A stretch of 64,000 bases of DNA from the NCBI RefSeq assembly GCF_000474945.1, contig NZ_AXDW01000007.1, forward strand, positions 186,001-250,000, read 5' to 3'. Made by a program: the position numbers and the translations under genes. Positions 23,942 to 36,593 of this stretch are shown piece by piece (positions within the stretch are counted from its first letter, which is position 1; every line of letters begins with the position of its first letter). This DNA is from Solimonas soli DSM 21787 (GTDB taxonomy: Bacteria; Pseudomonadota; Gammaproteobacteria; Nevskiales; Nevskiaceae). The notes under the pieces are model-generated. The model did no database searches. It was not told where the DNA came from and saw only the letters and a program-made list of their open reading frames with translations.

Positions 23942-24931
23942 GTGTGCAGCGCCCGGATCTGCGAGCTCCGCCGTGTTGAGATTGCCGCCGCGCACGCCGT
24001 ACATGCCGCCGCTGGCGGTGTGGCGCTGTTTCTGACTCTAACTACGCCGCACGGCATCGGCGACGAGCTATCCGCGTTGCTCGGCAATCGTCGCCAGTCT
24101 GGTCGTGTCGGTCTTGCCGGCGCTATCGATCGGTTCCGTAATGATCGTCAGGTCAAGCACATCCTCCGCAAGGTCGGCCGCGTTGGCTTCATCCGCGCCA
24201 CGGAAATCACCTATGGCACCAATGGCTGGCACCCGCACTTTCATGAACTCTGGTTGACCGACTGCGAGCAGGACGACCGCATTCGCGTCACCGTGCAGCG
24301 CCAGCTTCTCGACGTCTGGAAGCGCGTCTGCGTCATGTCCGGCCTTGCGGAACCTAATGAGCGTGGCGTCGATCTGCGCTGGTCGTGGGATGCCTCCGAG
24401 TATCTGAGCAAGATCGGGCATGAACAGACCTGGGGCGCTGCGCGCGAGCTTGCGTCCTCCGCGACCAAGCGTGGCCGCAAGACTAGCCGTAACGCATGGC
24501 AGCTCCTGCGCGACGCTGGCGACGGCGATCGGGCAGCGTGCATCGCATTCGGCGAGTTCGCGCAAGCAACACTCGGCCAACGTCAGTTGATATGGCAGCG
24601 CGGCCTCAAGGCCGCACTTGCTATTGAGGAGCGCTCCGACGAGCAGCTTGCCAAGTACGTAGACGAGGGTAGCTACCTCCTGAAGCTCATCTCTGCCGAT
24701 CGCTGGCGTGCTCTGTTGCGGCTGTGGTCGCAAGTTCTCGACGCATTCGCGACTTTCATCGAGAACTTGCCAGTGCCCGAAATGGTGAACATGTGGGTTA
24801 CGCATGCTGGCTCTATTCCCAGCACGATCGTCTGGTTCCTGACCATTCTGGAATTCAAGTTCGGCGTTACTGTGGTTGTTTCTGCACTGGTACTTCGCTG
24901 GCTTTTGCGCCGCATCCCGTTCTTTGGGTAG
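23942..24931 (+). CDS. rolling-circle Rep fused to a pVI (G6P/DUF2523)-like C-terminal segment
   Basis: A 329-residue protein, GTG start. Residues 1-260 match rolling-circle initiators of the Rep_1 kind: FLTLTTPHGIGDEL (motif 1), HUH metal site HPHFH at 97-101, catalytic Tyr154 in SEYLSKIG, and RQLIWQRGLKAALAIEE. It begins at CSARICELRRVE, where family members have a preceding zinc-finger part (CPVCSARI), so the N-terminus looks shortened; an in-frame stop lies at 23858. Residues 261-329 (ENLPVPEMVNMW, two hydrophobic segments, LVLRWLLRRIPFFG) resemble the end of filamentous minor coat pVI. Since pVI normally precedes zot, a deletion probably fused rep to gVI. Confidence 0.65.
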   Translation: MCSARICELRRVEIAAAHAVHAAAGGVALFLTLTTPHGIGDELSALLGNRRQSGRVGLAGAIDRFRNDRQVKHILRKVGRVGFIRATEITYGTNGWHPHFHELWLTDCEQDDRIRVTVQRQLLDVWKRVCVMSGLAEPNERGVDLRWSWDASEYLSKIGHEQTWGAARELASSATKRGRKTSRNAWQLLRDAGDGDRAACIAFGEFAQATLGQRQLIWQRGLKAALAIEERSDEQLAKYVDEGSYLLKLISADRWRALLRLWSQVLDAFATFIENLPVPEMVNMWVTHAGSIPSTIVWFLTILEFKFGVTVVVSALVLRWLLRRIPFFG

Positions 24932-24942
24932 CTGAGCTCTTA

Positions 24943-26037
24943 ATGGCGATCTATGGATACAGCGGAAAGCCCGGCGCCGGAAAGAGCTATAGCGTCGTGG
25001 CCGATGTCATCATTCCCGCGCTGAAGGCCGGCCGCACGATTTATCACAACATGATTTTGCACGAGGCTCCCTTGCGTGCGCTGGCGGGCCATGGCGGAAA
25101 GCTCTTCCCTTTTAGCCCGGAGGCGACCCCGGACGAGCTCGTGCGAGATGCGCCGCTAGGTGCTCTGGTCATCATTGACGAATCCGCCCGTTACTGGGGA
25201 GCTGGAACCAAGGTCAGCCAGGTTCCACCGGAACAGTTCGAGTTCTTCACGAAGCACCGGCATCGCGTCGGGGGCGACGGTATTGCGACCGACATTGTCG
25301 TCATCTGCCAGGACTTCGGATCGCAGTGTGCTGCATTCATCCGTGAGCTGATCGAGTACACGTACTACTGCGTCAAGCTCACCGCGATCGGCATGTCGAA
25401 GCGCTATCGCCTTGAGGTCTATTCCGGCTGCGTGAAGGGCGACAGTCCGTCGTCGAAAAAGCTCGTCAACAAATCCGTCCGCAAATATCGTAAGGAAATC
25501 TACGCCTGCTACGTGAGCCATACGCAAAGCGCGCGCGGTGTGGCCGGAGAGGAAATCCACGGGAAGGGCGCGACGGTTTGGACAAACTGGAAAGTGATTG
25601 CCGCACATGTTGCGGCTGTCGTCGTGATTCCCGTTCTGGTGTATTCCGTCTATGCGTCCGTGACGGGCTTCAAAGCCCAGGCGATCGCCAACACGAAATC
25701 GAAGGCGCCGACTGCGGCGCGCGGTGAGCATAGCGAACCCCGCGCCGCAGTGGCGCCTGCTCCTGTCGGCGAAAAGCCTGCGCGCGTCTCGACGCAATGG
25801 CGGCTCGCGGGAAACATCACGATCGGCGACCGTCGCGTATTCATCGTCGACGGCGACCACGGATCACGCTACGTGTCCCCTCACGACTGCAAGCGTGATC
25901 CAGCCGGCAATTTCACCTGCGTCGTCGATGGATTGATGGTTGCGGAATGGACCGGACCTGCTGTGCCTGTGGTCAGCGGTTGGTTCCGCGACACCGTTGC
26001 CGGCGGAACGGCAGAAAAGCTGATTCCGTCGCCATGA
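24943..26037 (+). CDS. zot: Zot-family filamentous phage assembly ATPase (pI-like)
   Basis: A 364-residue protein starting 11 bases after the Rep/pVI stop. The N-terminal zonula occludens toxin domain has Walker A (YSGKPGAGKSYS) and Walker B (GALVIIDESARYWG). A single membrane helix (AAHVAAVVVIPVLVYSVYAS) separates it from a periplasmic C-terminal part (RLAGNITIGDRRVFIVDG). By family it drives filamentous virion assembly through the inner membrane; the Zot name does not imply a working toxin. The gene is intact. Its stop overlaps the ATG of the DUF4224 gene. Confidence 0.9.
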   Translation: MAIYGYSGKPGAGKSYSVVADVIIPALKAGRTIYHNMILHEAPLRALAGHGGKLFPFSPEATPDELVRDAPLGALVIIDESARYWGAGTKVSQVPPEQFEFFTKHRHRVGGDGIATDIVVICQDFGSQCAAFIRELIEYTYYCVKLTAIGMSKRYRLEVYSGCVKGDSPSSKKLVNKSVRKYRKEIYACYVSHTQSARGVAGEEIHGKGATVWTNWKVIAAHVAAVVVIPVLVYSVYASVTGFKAQAIANTKSKAPTAARGEHSEPRAAVAPAPVGEKPARVSTQWRLAGNITIGDRRVFIVDGDHGSRYVSPHDCKRDPAGNFTCVVDGLMVAEWTGPAVPVVSGWFRDTVAGGTAEKLIPSP

Positions 26038-26258
26038 TCTTCTTGACCGAAGGTGAGCTTCAGGAATTGACCGGCTACGTCAAGCCCGCTGCACAAGCGC
26101 GATGGCTCAAGCGCAACGGCATTCGTTTTTTCCGTCAGCGCATGACAGGTTGCATCAAGGTTCCGTGCGCGGCGTTGACTGGCACCGGCGACGCGACGAA
26201 TGCCGTGGAAGATGGTCCGCGCTTGGACTGGATACATCGTGCAAGACAAGCGGCCTAA
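26034..26258 (+). CDS. DUF4224 protein preceding the integrase
   Basis: A 74-residue protein, ATG overlapping the zot TGA. The sequence (MIFLTEGELQELTGYVKPAA, QARWLKRNGIRFF) is typical of DUF4224, a small domain commonly encoded just before integrases in proteobacterial prophages and possibly an excision or regulatory factor. Its 3' end overlaps the integrase start by 20 bases. Confidence 0.75.
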   Translation: MIFLTEGELQELTGYVKPAAQARWLKRNGIRFFRQRMTGCIKVPCAALTGTGDATNAVEDGPRLDWIHRARQAA

Positions 26259-27225
26259 GCTGGCCCCTCGCTGCTAATGGAAGCACGGTGCCTACTGGTA
26301 CGTTGCGCGCGAACCCAAAGCCAAGTGGATTCGGCTTGGGAAGACGGAAGCCGAAGCGTACAAAGCGCTCGCTGATCTACATGCGCCGAACCGCAACATG
26401 CTGGCGATTTTCGAGCGCTACGAGCGTGAGCGCTTGCCGAAGAAGGCCAAGGCGACGCAGGACGGCCAACGTCGCCAGCTATCGAACCTCAAAGCGACGT
26501 TCGGGCACATGGAGCCGCATAAAGTCCGTCCGGCGCATATAGCCGCCTTCCACGATGCGCTCGGGCAGACTGCGCCCGTGTCGGCCAATCGACACCTGGC
26601 CCTGCTGTCCGACGTGTTCAAATTCGCGCTTCGTATCGGCGCGGTGGATCTGAACCCTTGCCGAGGTCTCGGCCGCCGCGAAGAACGCCCCCGCGACCGA
26701 TACGTCACGGACGATGAGCTGGCCGAACTACTGCCCCATGCTCCCGCTTGGCTGCAGGACTTCATGTCGATGGAACACCTGACCGGCCAGCGAGAAAGCA
26801 ACTTGATCCGGCTCCAGGTGACGGACCTGCGCGATGACGGGATACCGTTTCCACCGCAAAAGCGTGGCCGTCCAGTGTTGATCGAGTGGTTGGAAGCCCT
26901 GACGGCTGTTGTCGATCGCGCCAAGGCCCGCAGGGCGTCGTTTTCGGACCGGAAGGTAGTTCCCCTCAATCTGCTGCTCAACGAGCGCGGCGACCCGATT
27001 ACGGTCTCCGGGTTGCAAAGTGCGTTTCGGCGGCTCTGGGCGCGCTACGCGGCTCACTGCGAGGGAAAAGCCATCATTTCCCCGGTGCCTCGCTTCACGC
27101 TGCATGATCTGCGCGCCAAAGCCGGAAGCGATACCGGTAACGAAAGGATGCTCGGCCACAAGAATGTCTCGACATTCCGGCGCATTTACGACCGCAAGCC
27201 CGTGCGGGCCAAGCCGAGCAAATAA
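26239..27225 (+). pseudogene. int: tyrosine integrase with in-frame stop codon near the start
   Basis: From GTG 26239 the frame reads VQDKRPKLAPRC, then TAA (26275-26277), then WKHGAYWYVARE and on to the end at 27225. Relatives have a continuous R-x-YWKHGAYWYV N-terminus, so TAA most likely replaces a Tyr codon (TAC). The rest looks complete: Arg in LTGQRESNLIRL, HDLR in FTLHDLRAK, MLGHKN and the nucleophile Tyr in RRIYDRK. Translation could restart at ATG 26398, which would lose the arm-binding domain but keep core-binding and catalytic domains. The gene points at the tRNA-Asn attachment site, as usual. Sequencing error is possible. Confidence 0.75.
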
Positions 27226-27236
27226 AAGGGACTGCC

Positions 27237-27263
27237 GTTAGACAATCCCTTGAAAGTTAGACA
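27237..27263. promoter_or_regulatory. right pair of GTTAGACA motifs, putative integrase arm sites
   Basis: GTTAGACA at 27237-27244 and 27256-27263, between the integrase stop and the right attachment repeat. Together with the left pair they make four copies confined to the two ends of the island. Confidence 0.5.
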
Positions 27264-27264
27264 G

Positions 27265-27284
27265 ACGACGGGAATCCCCGTCGT
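27265..27284 (-). terminator. hairpin downstream of tRNA-Asn supplied by the island
   Basis: A perfect 8-bp stem acgacggg/cccgtcgt with a four-base loop, 12 bases past the tRNA-Asn 3' end on the minus strand. The T-tract is weak. It may replace the original tRNA terminator now left at 21655-21682, and would also sit after the integrase on the plus strand. Confidence 0.45.
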
Positions 27285-27291
27285 AAGTCAT

Positions 27292-27372
<81 letters not shown>

Positions 27373-27534
27373 TCGGCAGGGGTGCGCATTCTAGTGAGCG
27401 CTGGCCGCCGATGCAATGCTCGGCGCCAAACCCTCGCGGCGCCGGCGATGCGCCGCACGACGCCGCGACAATGCCTGTCGCGTTGACGGCTTCGAGGGCC
27501 GGCTAGAATCCGCATCCCCTGCCGGAATCCCGCC

Positions 27535-29409
<1,875 letters not shown>

Positions 29410-29416
29410 CCGCGCA

Positions 29417-30421
29417 TCAGGGCGCGGCCGCGGTGGCCGGTTTCGCGGCGGGCGGCGTGCCCGCCTTGTCGACCGTCGCGGCGCCGTCCGCCGTGGCGGC
29501 GACGATGCCGTCCTGCGGCGTCAGCACGTCGCTGGCCGCGCTGCCGGCCGCTTCGCGCTGCATGTCGCTCTCCGTTTCGCGGTTCATGACGATGATGCTG
29601 ATGCGGCGATTGATCGGGTTGTCGGGCTGGTCGCGGTCGAACAGCACGGTCGAGGCGAGGCCGACGATGCGGTCGATCTTGTCGGGGGTCATGCCGCCGG
29701 CGATCAGCGCCCGCCGCGCCGCGTTGGCGCGGTCGGTCGACAGCTCCCAGTTGGTATAGCCGCGATCGTTGCCGTACTGCGTGATGTCGGTATGGCCGGA
29801 AATGCTGATGTGATTGGGCACCGTGTCGATGAACTTGGCGAGTTCGGAGAGGATGGCCGTCGTGTAGTTCTTCAGTGACGCGCCACCGAGGTCGAACATC
29901 GGCCGGTTCTGCTCGTCGACGATCTGGATGCGCAGGCCTTCGCGGGTGATGTCGAGCAGCAGCTGATCCTTGAACGGCTTCAGCGCCTGGCTCTTGCTGA
30001 TCGCCTCCAGCAGCTGCTGGCGCAGCGCTTCGAGCCGCAGGCGGTCCAGCTCGCGCGCCGCCTTGTCGATTTCCTCCGGCGTCTTCGGCACCGGCGCGCG
30101 CCGTTTGCCCTCGCCTTCCGGCTTCGGGCGATTCAAGGTGCCATTCAGGTTGACGACGGAATCCGCCGTGCCGCCCGGCCCGTTGGAGCCGGCGGCCGGC
30201 GTCTGCGACTTGCCGACCGTCGCGCTCGGGTTGTTGAAGTAGTCGGAGATCGCCGCGCGCTGCTGCTTGTCGCTGATGCCGACGATCCACATCACCATGA
30301 AGAAGGCCATCATCGCCGTCACGAAGTCGGCATAGGCGACCTTCCAGGCGCCGCCGTGGTGCCCGCCGCCCTGGATCTTCTTGACCCGGCGGATGACGAT
30401 CGACGCCTGTTCGTTCGCCAT
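29417..30421 (-). CDS. motB: flagellar motor stator protein MotB
   Basis: A 334-residue protein. The single membrane helix carries the proton-accepting Asp32 (AYADFVTAMMAFFMVMWIVG). A Pro/Lys-rich linker and a C-terminal OmpA-type peptidoglycan-binding domain follow (ISGHTDITQYGND, TDRANAARRALI, PDNPINRRISIIV). The Ala-rich tail is long. It anchors the stator to the cell wall. Five bases separate it from motA upstream, one operon. No other flagellar genes are in the window. Confidence 0.95.
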   Translation of the reverse strand: MANEQASIVIRRVKKIQGGGHHGGAWKVAYADFVTAMMAFFMVMWIVGISDKQQRAAISDYFNNPSATVGKSQTPAAGSNGPGGTADSVVNLNGTLNRPKPEGEGKRRAPVPKTPEEIDKAARELDRLRLEALRQQLLEAISKSQALKPFKDQLLLDITREGLRIQIVDEQNRPMFDLGGASLKNYTTAILSELAKFIDTVPNHISISGHTDITQYGNDRGYTNWELSTDRANAARRALIAGGMTPDKIDRIVGLASTVLFDRDQPDNPINRRISIIVMNRETESDMQREAAGSAASDVLTPQDGIVAATADGAATVDKAGTPPAAKPATAAAP

Positions 30422-30426
30422 GTCGC

Positions 30427-31281
30427 TTACCGGCTGCCCTTCAGGTGGGTTTCGAGCTCGGCGTAGGCCGGGCGCATCTTCGCGTCCAGCGACTTGCGCG
30501 CGAACTCCACGGCGACGATCGGGTTATAGCCGCGCAGGCTGGCGAGCAGCCCCGCCTTGACGCATTCGTAAGCGCGGCTGTCCTCGATCGCGCGCCCTTC
30601 GACGGCGGCCGACAGCGGGCCGATGAAGCCGTAGGCGAGCAGGATGCCCAGGAAGGTACCGACCAGCGCCGCCGCGACGTGGTGGCCGATCTCGTTGACC
30701 GGCCCGTCCAGCGAACCCATGGTGATGACGATGCCGAGCACGGCGGCGACGATGCCGAAACCCGGCAGGCCGTCCGACACCTTCTGCAGCGCGTGCGCCG
30801 GCGCCAGCGCCGCGTGATGGTGCGTTTCGAGTTCGAGCTCGAGCAGGGGCTCCAGTTCGTGCGGGTTGATGTTGCCGCCGATCATCAGGCGCAGGCAGTC
30901 GGTCATGAACTCGACGAGATGATGGTCGGCGAGCAGCTGCGGATATTTCTTGAACAGCTCGCTGTTGTCCGGGCTCTCGACGTCGTCTTCCAGCGACATG
31001 ACGCCGGACTTGCGCATCTTGTTGAGCACGTCGTACAGCAGCGAGAGGATCGCCAGGTACTGCGGCTTGCCGTACTTGGGGCCCTTGAGGATGCCGATAC
31101 AGCTCCTGAGCGTCTCCTTGACCACGGCCATCGAGTTCGAGGAGATGAAGGCGCCGAGCGCCGCGCCGCCGATGATCACCAGCTCGAACGGCTGCCACAG
31201 CGCACCGAGATGGCCCCTGGATGCGATGAAGCCGCCGATCACGCTCAGCAGGACGATGATGGAACCGACGATCGGCAGCAT
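30427..31281 (-). CDS. motA: flagellar motor stator protein MotA
   Basis: A 284-residue protein with four membrane helices. The first pair lies near the N-terminus (LPIVGSIIVLLSVIGGFIAS, LVIIGGAALGAFISS) and the second pair after a cytoplasmic loop of about 110 residues (GIVAAVLGIVITMGSLDGP, VGTFLGILLAYGFIGPL). The start at 31281 is chosen with AAGGA 8 bases upstream. MotA surrounds MotB and carries the proton channel and the contact with FliG. First gene of motAB, divergent from uvrB. Confidence 0.95.
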   Translation of the reverse strand: MLPIVGSIIVLLSVIGGFIASRGHLGALWQPFELVIIGGAALGAFISSNSMAVVKETLRSCIGILKGPKYGKPQYLAILSLLYDVLNKMRKSGVMSLEDDVESPDNSELFKKYPQLLADHHLVEFMTDCLRLMIGGNINPHELEPLLELELETHHHAALAPAHALQKVSDGLPGFGIVAAVLGIVITMGSLDGPVNEIGHHVAAALVGTFLGILLAYGFIGPLSAAVEGRAIEDSRAYECVKAGLLASLRGYNPIVAVEFARKSLDAKMRPAYAELETHLKGSR

Positions 31282-31459
31282 GGGAGGGATCCTTGAGGAC
31301 GGGCCGATGGCGCCCGCATCCGCTCCTGTTATTGGCCGCGAACGGCAAATCTTGAGCCGCGGGCATAGCGGGGCGCGACGTTCATCGGGCGGCGGCGCGA
31401 CGCCCTGCGGTAACCTGTATACCCCTTGATCGCGGCCCGAACGGCCCCAGAGTGAAGCG

Positions 31460-33532
<2,073 letters not shown>

Positions 33533-33606
33533 GCGCGGAAAACCCGGCCGCCGCTTGCGCCCGGCCCGGCTACAGGGTATCTTTCGCGCCCTTCGAAAAG
33601 ACCCAC

Positions 33607-33683
33607 AGGCGCGTAGCTCAGCTGGTTAGAGCACTACCTTGACATGGTAGGGGTCGGAGGTTCGAGTCCTCTCGCGCCTACCA
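33607..33683 (+). tRNA. tRNA-Val (GAC)
   Basis: A 77-nt tRNA with CCA encoded: acceptor AGGCGCG paired with CGCGCCT, D-arm GCTCAGCTGGTTAGAGC, anticodon loop TTGACAT (GAC) and T-arm GGAGGTTCGAGTCCTC. It lies 74 bases after uvrB. Confidence 0.97.
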
Positions 33684-33700
33684 ATGATGTTGGTACGAAC

Positions 33701-33724
33701 AGCCCGCTCGACAGCGGGCTTTTT
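33701..33724 (+). terminator. terminator of tRNA-Val
   Basis: A perfect 8-bp stem agcccgct/agcgggct with loop cgac, then TTTTCG. It is 17 bases after the tRNA. Confidence 0.85.
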
Positions 33725-33887
33725 CGTTTCTGCGCCTGCTTGCGAGTCCGCGACCGTGGACGACCGCGGCGATCCGCCGCGGGACCATCGGCCGGCGTCG
33801 CGGGCCGGCGAGCGCTCGCGCAGCGCTCCCCGGATGCGTGCGCCGCCGCTGCTGGCAGCGCCGGCGCGGCGGCCCATCACGACTGCT

Positions 33888-35282
33888 TCACGATTGCAGC
33901 AGCGCGTCGATTTCCGTCAGGTCGGCGGGTCTCAGCGTCCCGGCCGCGAACTTCAGCCGCAGGACCCCGAGCAGATAGTCGTAGCGCGACTGCGCATAGT
34001 TGCGCTCGGCGTCGTAACGCTGCTGCTGCGCATTGAGCACGTCGATCGCCGAGCGCGTGCCGATCTGCAGGCCGGTCTTGTTGGCGTCGAAGGCCGAGCG
34101 GCTCGACGCCATCGCCTGCGCATACGCGCGCACGCGCGCCGCGCCGATGACGACGCTCTGGTACGCGGTGCGGATCGCGCGCTCGGCCTGGCGCTGCGCG
34201 CCCTCGTATTCGGCCTTGCGCTGCTCGCGCGTGGCGACCGATTCGCGGATGTCGGCCTGGACGCCGCCGCCGGCGAACAGCGGCAGCTTGACGCCGACGC
34301 CGACGGAGGTGCCGTCGGCGCGGTACGGGAACGAGCCGGACTGCACGTCGCTGTCGGTATACGTGACGTTGGCGCTGACGGTCGGCATGCGCCTGGCCTT
34401 GGCGACGTCGACGCCGCGCTCGGCGATGCGGAAATTCAGCAACGCGGCGATGACGTCCGGATTCTCGAGCCTGGCGTGGCCGACCCAGACGCGCACGTCG
34501 GCCGGCTGCGGCGCCGGCAGCGGAATCTCGTCGCGCAGGAAGGCGAGGCCCGTCTTCGGCGGCGCCTCGGGATCGACCGCGACGACGCGCACGCGCCCGT
34601 CGTCGACCGGCAGCGGCTCGTGCGTAATCTCCTCGAGCTTCTCGCGCGCTTCGGTCAGCGCCTGCTCGGCGGCGAGTTCGGACGCGACGCTGAGATCGTG
34701 GCGGGCCTGCACTTCCTGCAGGTCGGTGATGCTGGCAAGGCCGACGGCGAGATGCTCCTTCGCCAGATCGAGCTCGCGCGACAGCGCATCGGCCTCGGCC
34801 TGCGCGGTGCGCAGCGCCTCGCTCGCGTCGAGCACGCCGAAGTAGGCTTCGGCGACGCGCAGCACCAGCCGCTGTTCGCTGGTGCGGTAATTCAGCTCGG
34901 CGAGCGCGACCTGCTCGTCGGCCTGCTTGAGCTGGTACCAGCCTTCGAGGCTGAACAGCGGCTGCGTCAGGGTGACGCTGAGATTGCGGTCGGCGCCGTT
35001 GATCTTGCGCGTCAGGGGCACCGACGTGCCGGTGGTCGGCTCGGTGTACGTCACCGTCGCGTCGGCATCGTTGCTGACGTAGTCGTAACTGGCGCCGAGC
35101 TGCGGCAGCAGCAGCGCGCGCGCCTTCGGCTTCAGCTGCAGCGCGGCGTCGCGCGCGAAGCTGGCGGCGCGGAACGCGCTGTCGTTGCGCACGGCCTGGT
35201 CGTAGGTGCGTAGCAGGTCGTTGGCCTGCGCGAGACCCGGAGTGAGCAGCGCGAGGCACAGCAGGCGGATGCGGAACGTCAT
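33888..35282 (-). CDS. TolC-family outer membrane channel of the polyketide export system
   Basis: A 464-residue protein with a signal peptide (to AQA, about residue 20) and two long helical outer-membrane-efflux repeats (LLRTYDQAVRNDSAFRAASF at the start; DVLNAQQQRYDAERNYAQSR near the end). This is the TolC type of channel. Being the last gene of the minus-strand operon, 42 bases after the first condensation-like gene and with HlyD-type adaptor and FtsX-type permease genes upstream, it probably forms a dedicated tripartite exporter for the cluster's product. Confidence 0.9.
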   Translation of the reverse strand: MTFRIRLLCLALLTPGLAQANDLLRTYDQAVRNDSAFRAASFARDAALQLKPKARALLLPQLGASYDYVSNDADATVTYTEPTTGTSVPLTRKINGADRNLSVTLTQPLFSLEGWYQLKQADEQVALAELNYRTSEQRLVLRVAEAYFGVLDASEALRTAQAEADALSRELDLAKEHLAVGLASITDLQEVQARHDLSVASELAAEQALTEAREKLEEITHEPLPVDDGRVRVVAVDPEAPPKTGLAFLRDEIPLPAPQPADVRVWVGHARLENPDVIAALLNFRIAERGVDVAKARRMPTVSANVTYTDSDVQSGSFPYRADGTSVGVGVKLPLFAGGGVQADIRESVATREQRKAEYEGAQRQAERAIRTAYQSVVIGAARVRAYAQAMASSRSAFDANKTGLQIGTRSAIDVLNAQQQRYDAERNYAQSRYDYLLGVLRLKFAAGTLRPADLTEIDALLQS

Positions 35283-35324
35283 GAGGCTTACCGGAGAAAA
35301 ATACTTGCGTGGTGGCCCGCCGCT

Positions 35325-36593
35325 TCAGGCGGCGCGGGCGGCAGCGGATGGCGGAGCGGGCTGCGCCAGCCGCTCGTGCAGGAATTCGACGAACGCATCG
35401 AAGCGGCCGTCGCTCGACAGCAGCCGCGGCAGGTTCAAGGTCAGCTCGACGCGATCGCCGGTGCAGACCAGGGTCGAGAACGCGCTGCCGGCGAGCGGCA
35501 GCACGAACAGGTTCTGCATCTCGAAGCCCGGCGCGCCGTATTCGGCCGGATCGACGCGGCCGAGATTCGAGATCACCGCCGTTTCCTTCGGCTTCTTCTT
35601 GCGGTAGTTGCCGGCGGTGCGCGACAGCAGGCGGTCGATCCACGCCGGCGGCAGCAGCTTGAACCAGTCGAGGTGCTTCGACCATGCCGCCTCCATGCGC
35701 GCCGCGAGCATGCGCTGCAGTCGTTCGCGGAACTGGTCGGCGCCTTCGCCGCGCTCGACGCGCACCAGCAGCATGCTGCTGAAGTTGCCGGTCGACACCA
35801 GGCCCGGCACGTGGCGGCGCAGGTCGACCGGGATGGCGATCAGCGCCGGCAGGTCGCTGTAGCGATGCGCGAACGCCGCCATCGCCGCGGCGACGTGGCC
35901 GAGCAGGTTCGGACGCGGCCGGCCGAGCGCGATGCGTCGCCAGTCGTCGCCCTGCGCGTCGCCGCGCGGCGGGCCGGTCAGCCAGCCGGTTTCGATGTGC
36001 TTCGATTCGCTCTGCGTCACGCCGAGGCTGCACAGCAGGTCGGCGTCGCTGTACGCGGCGTTCGAGCCGAGCAGCGCTTCGCCGCGCAGCGCGCGGAAGA
36101 CCTCCTTGAGGAAATGCAGGCCGCCGCTGCCGTCCATGATCGCGTGATGCGAGCGCAGGATGACGAAGGCGCCGCCACTGCGCCGATAGGCGACGATCAG
36201 CTCGACGACCGGCCCGTCGCGCAGCGCGAGCGGCGGCTCGAAAATGAATTCGCTGCCCTGCCCGGACTGGCCGTCCCAGATGCAATCCTCGACGACGCGC
36301 AGGCGTGGCCCCGGGCCGTCGCTCTTCCAGCGCGCCGCGCGGCGATGGCCGTGCAGGCGCAGCCGCGCGCCCGGATTGGCGGCGGCCGCGGCGTCGAGCG
36401 CGCGCTGCCATTGCGACGGCAGCAGCTCATTGCGCGCTTCGAGCACGAACACCACGTCGCGCGGCGGTTCGAGCGTGCGCGGATGCGCGCCGATGCTGTA
36501 GTGGTAGTACTCGATCGCCGACAGCGGCCGCGACACCGCGCTCAGCGGCGCGAGCGGCGGCAGCGCGCCGGCTTCAGATGGAGCGGAGGGCAT
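35325..36593 (-). CDS. condensation/acyltransferase-fold protein 1
   Basis: A 422-residue protein of the CoA-dependent acyltransferase (condensation, PapA/WS-DGAT-like) superfamily. The catalytic motif HHAIMDGSGG (HHxxxDG) is intact near residue 155, and the C-terminal half has SNLGRVDP and STLVCTGDRVELTLN, as in esterifying members. By family it would join an acyl thioester to a hydroxyl or amine. In this operon it may attach the PKS-made acyl chain to a sugar or alcohol. Its start overlaps the end of the second permease gene by 20 bases. Substrates unknown. Confidence 0.75.
   Translation of the reverse strand: MPSAPSEAGALPPLAPLSAVSRPLSAIEYYHYSIGAHPRTLEPPRDVVFVLEARNELLPSQWQRALDAAAAANPGARLRLHGHRRAARWKSDGPGPRLRVVEDCIWDGQSGQGSEFIFEPPLALRDGPVVELIVAYRRSGGAFVILRSHHAIMDGSGGLHFLKEVFRALRGEALLGSNAAYSDADLLCSLGVTQSESKHIETGWLTGPPRGDAQGDDWRRIALGRPRPNLLGHVAAAMAAFAHRYSDLPALIAIPVDLRRHVPGLVSTGNFSSMLLVRVERGEGADQFRERLQRMLAARMEAAWSKHLDWFKLLPPAWIDRLLSRTAGNYRKKKPKETAVISNLGRVDPAEYGAPGFEMQNLFVLPLAGSAFSTLVCTGDRVELTLNLPRLLSSDGRFDAFVEFLHERLAQPAPPSAAARAA

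Noticed and set aside
24943..26037. Zot protein as an enterotoxin
   Set aside because: Family membership rests on the phage assembly ATPase domain; the C-terminal toxin peptide of Vibrio Zot is not recognisable.
31400..31459. A CTGTATACC sequence upstream of uvrB as a LexA box
   Set aside because: The second half-site CAG is not at the required distance, so an SOS box cannot be supported.
33626..33880. Minus-strand frame over tRNA-Val
   Set aside because: Its end (RRERTRTSDP) is the translation of a tRNA gene, a familiar artefact.
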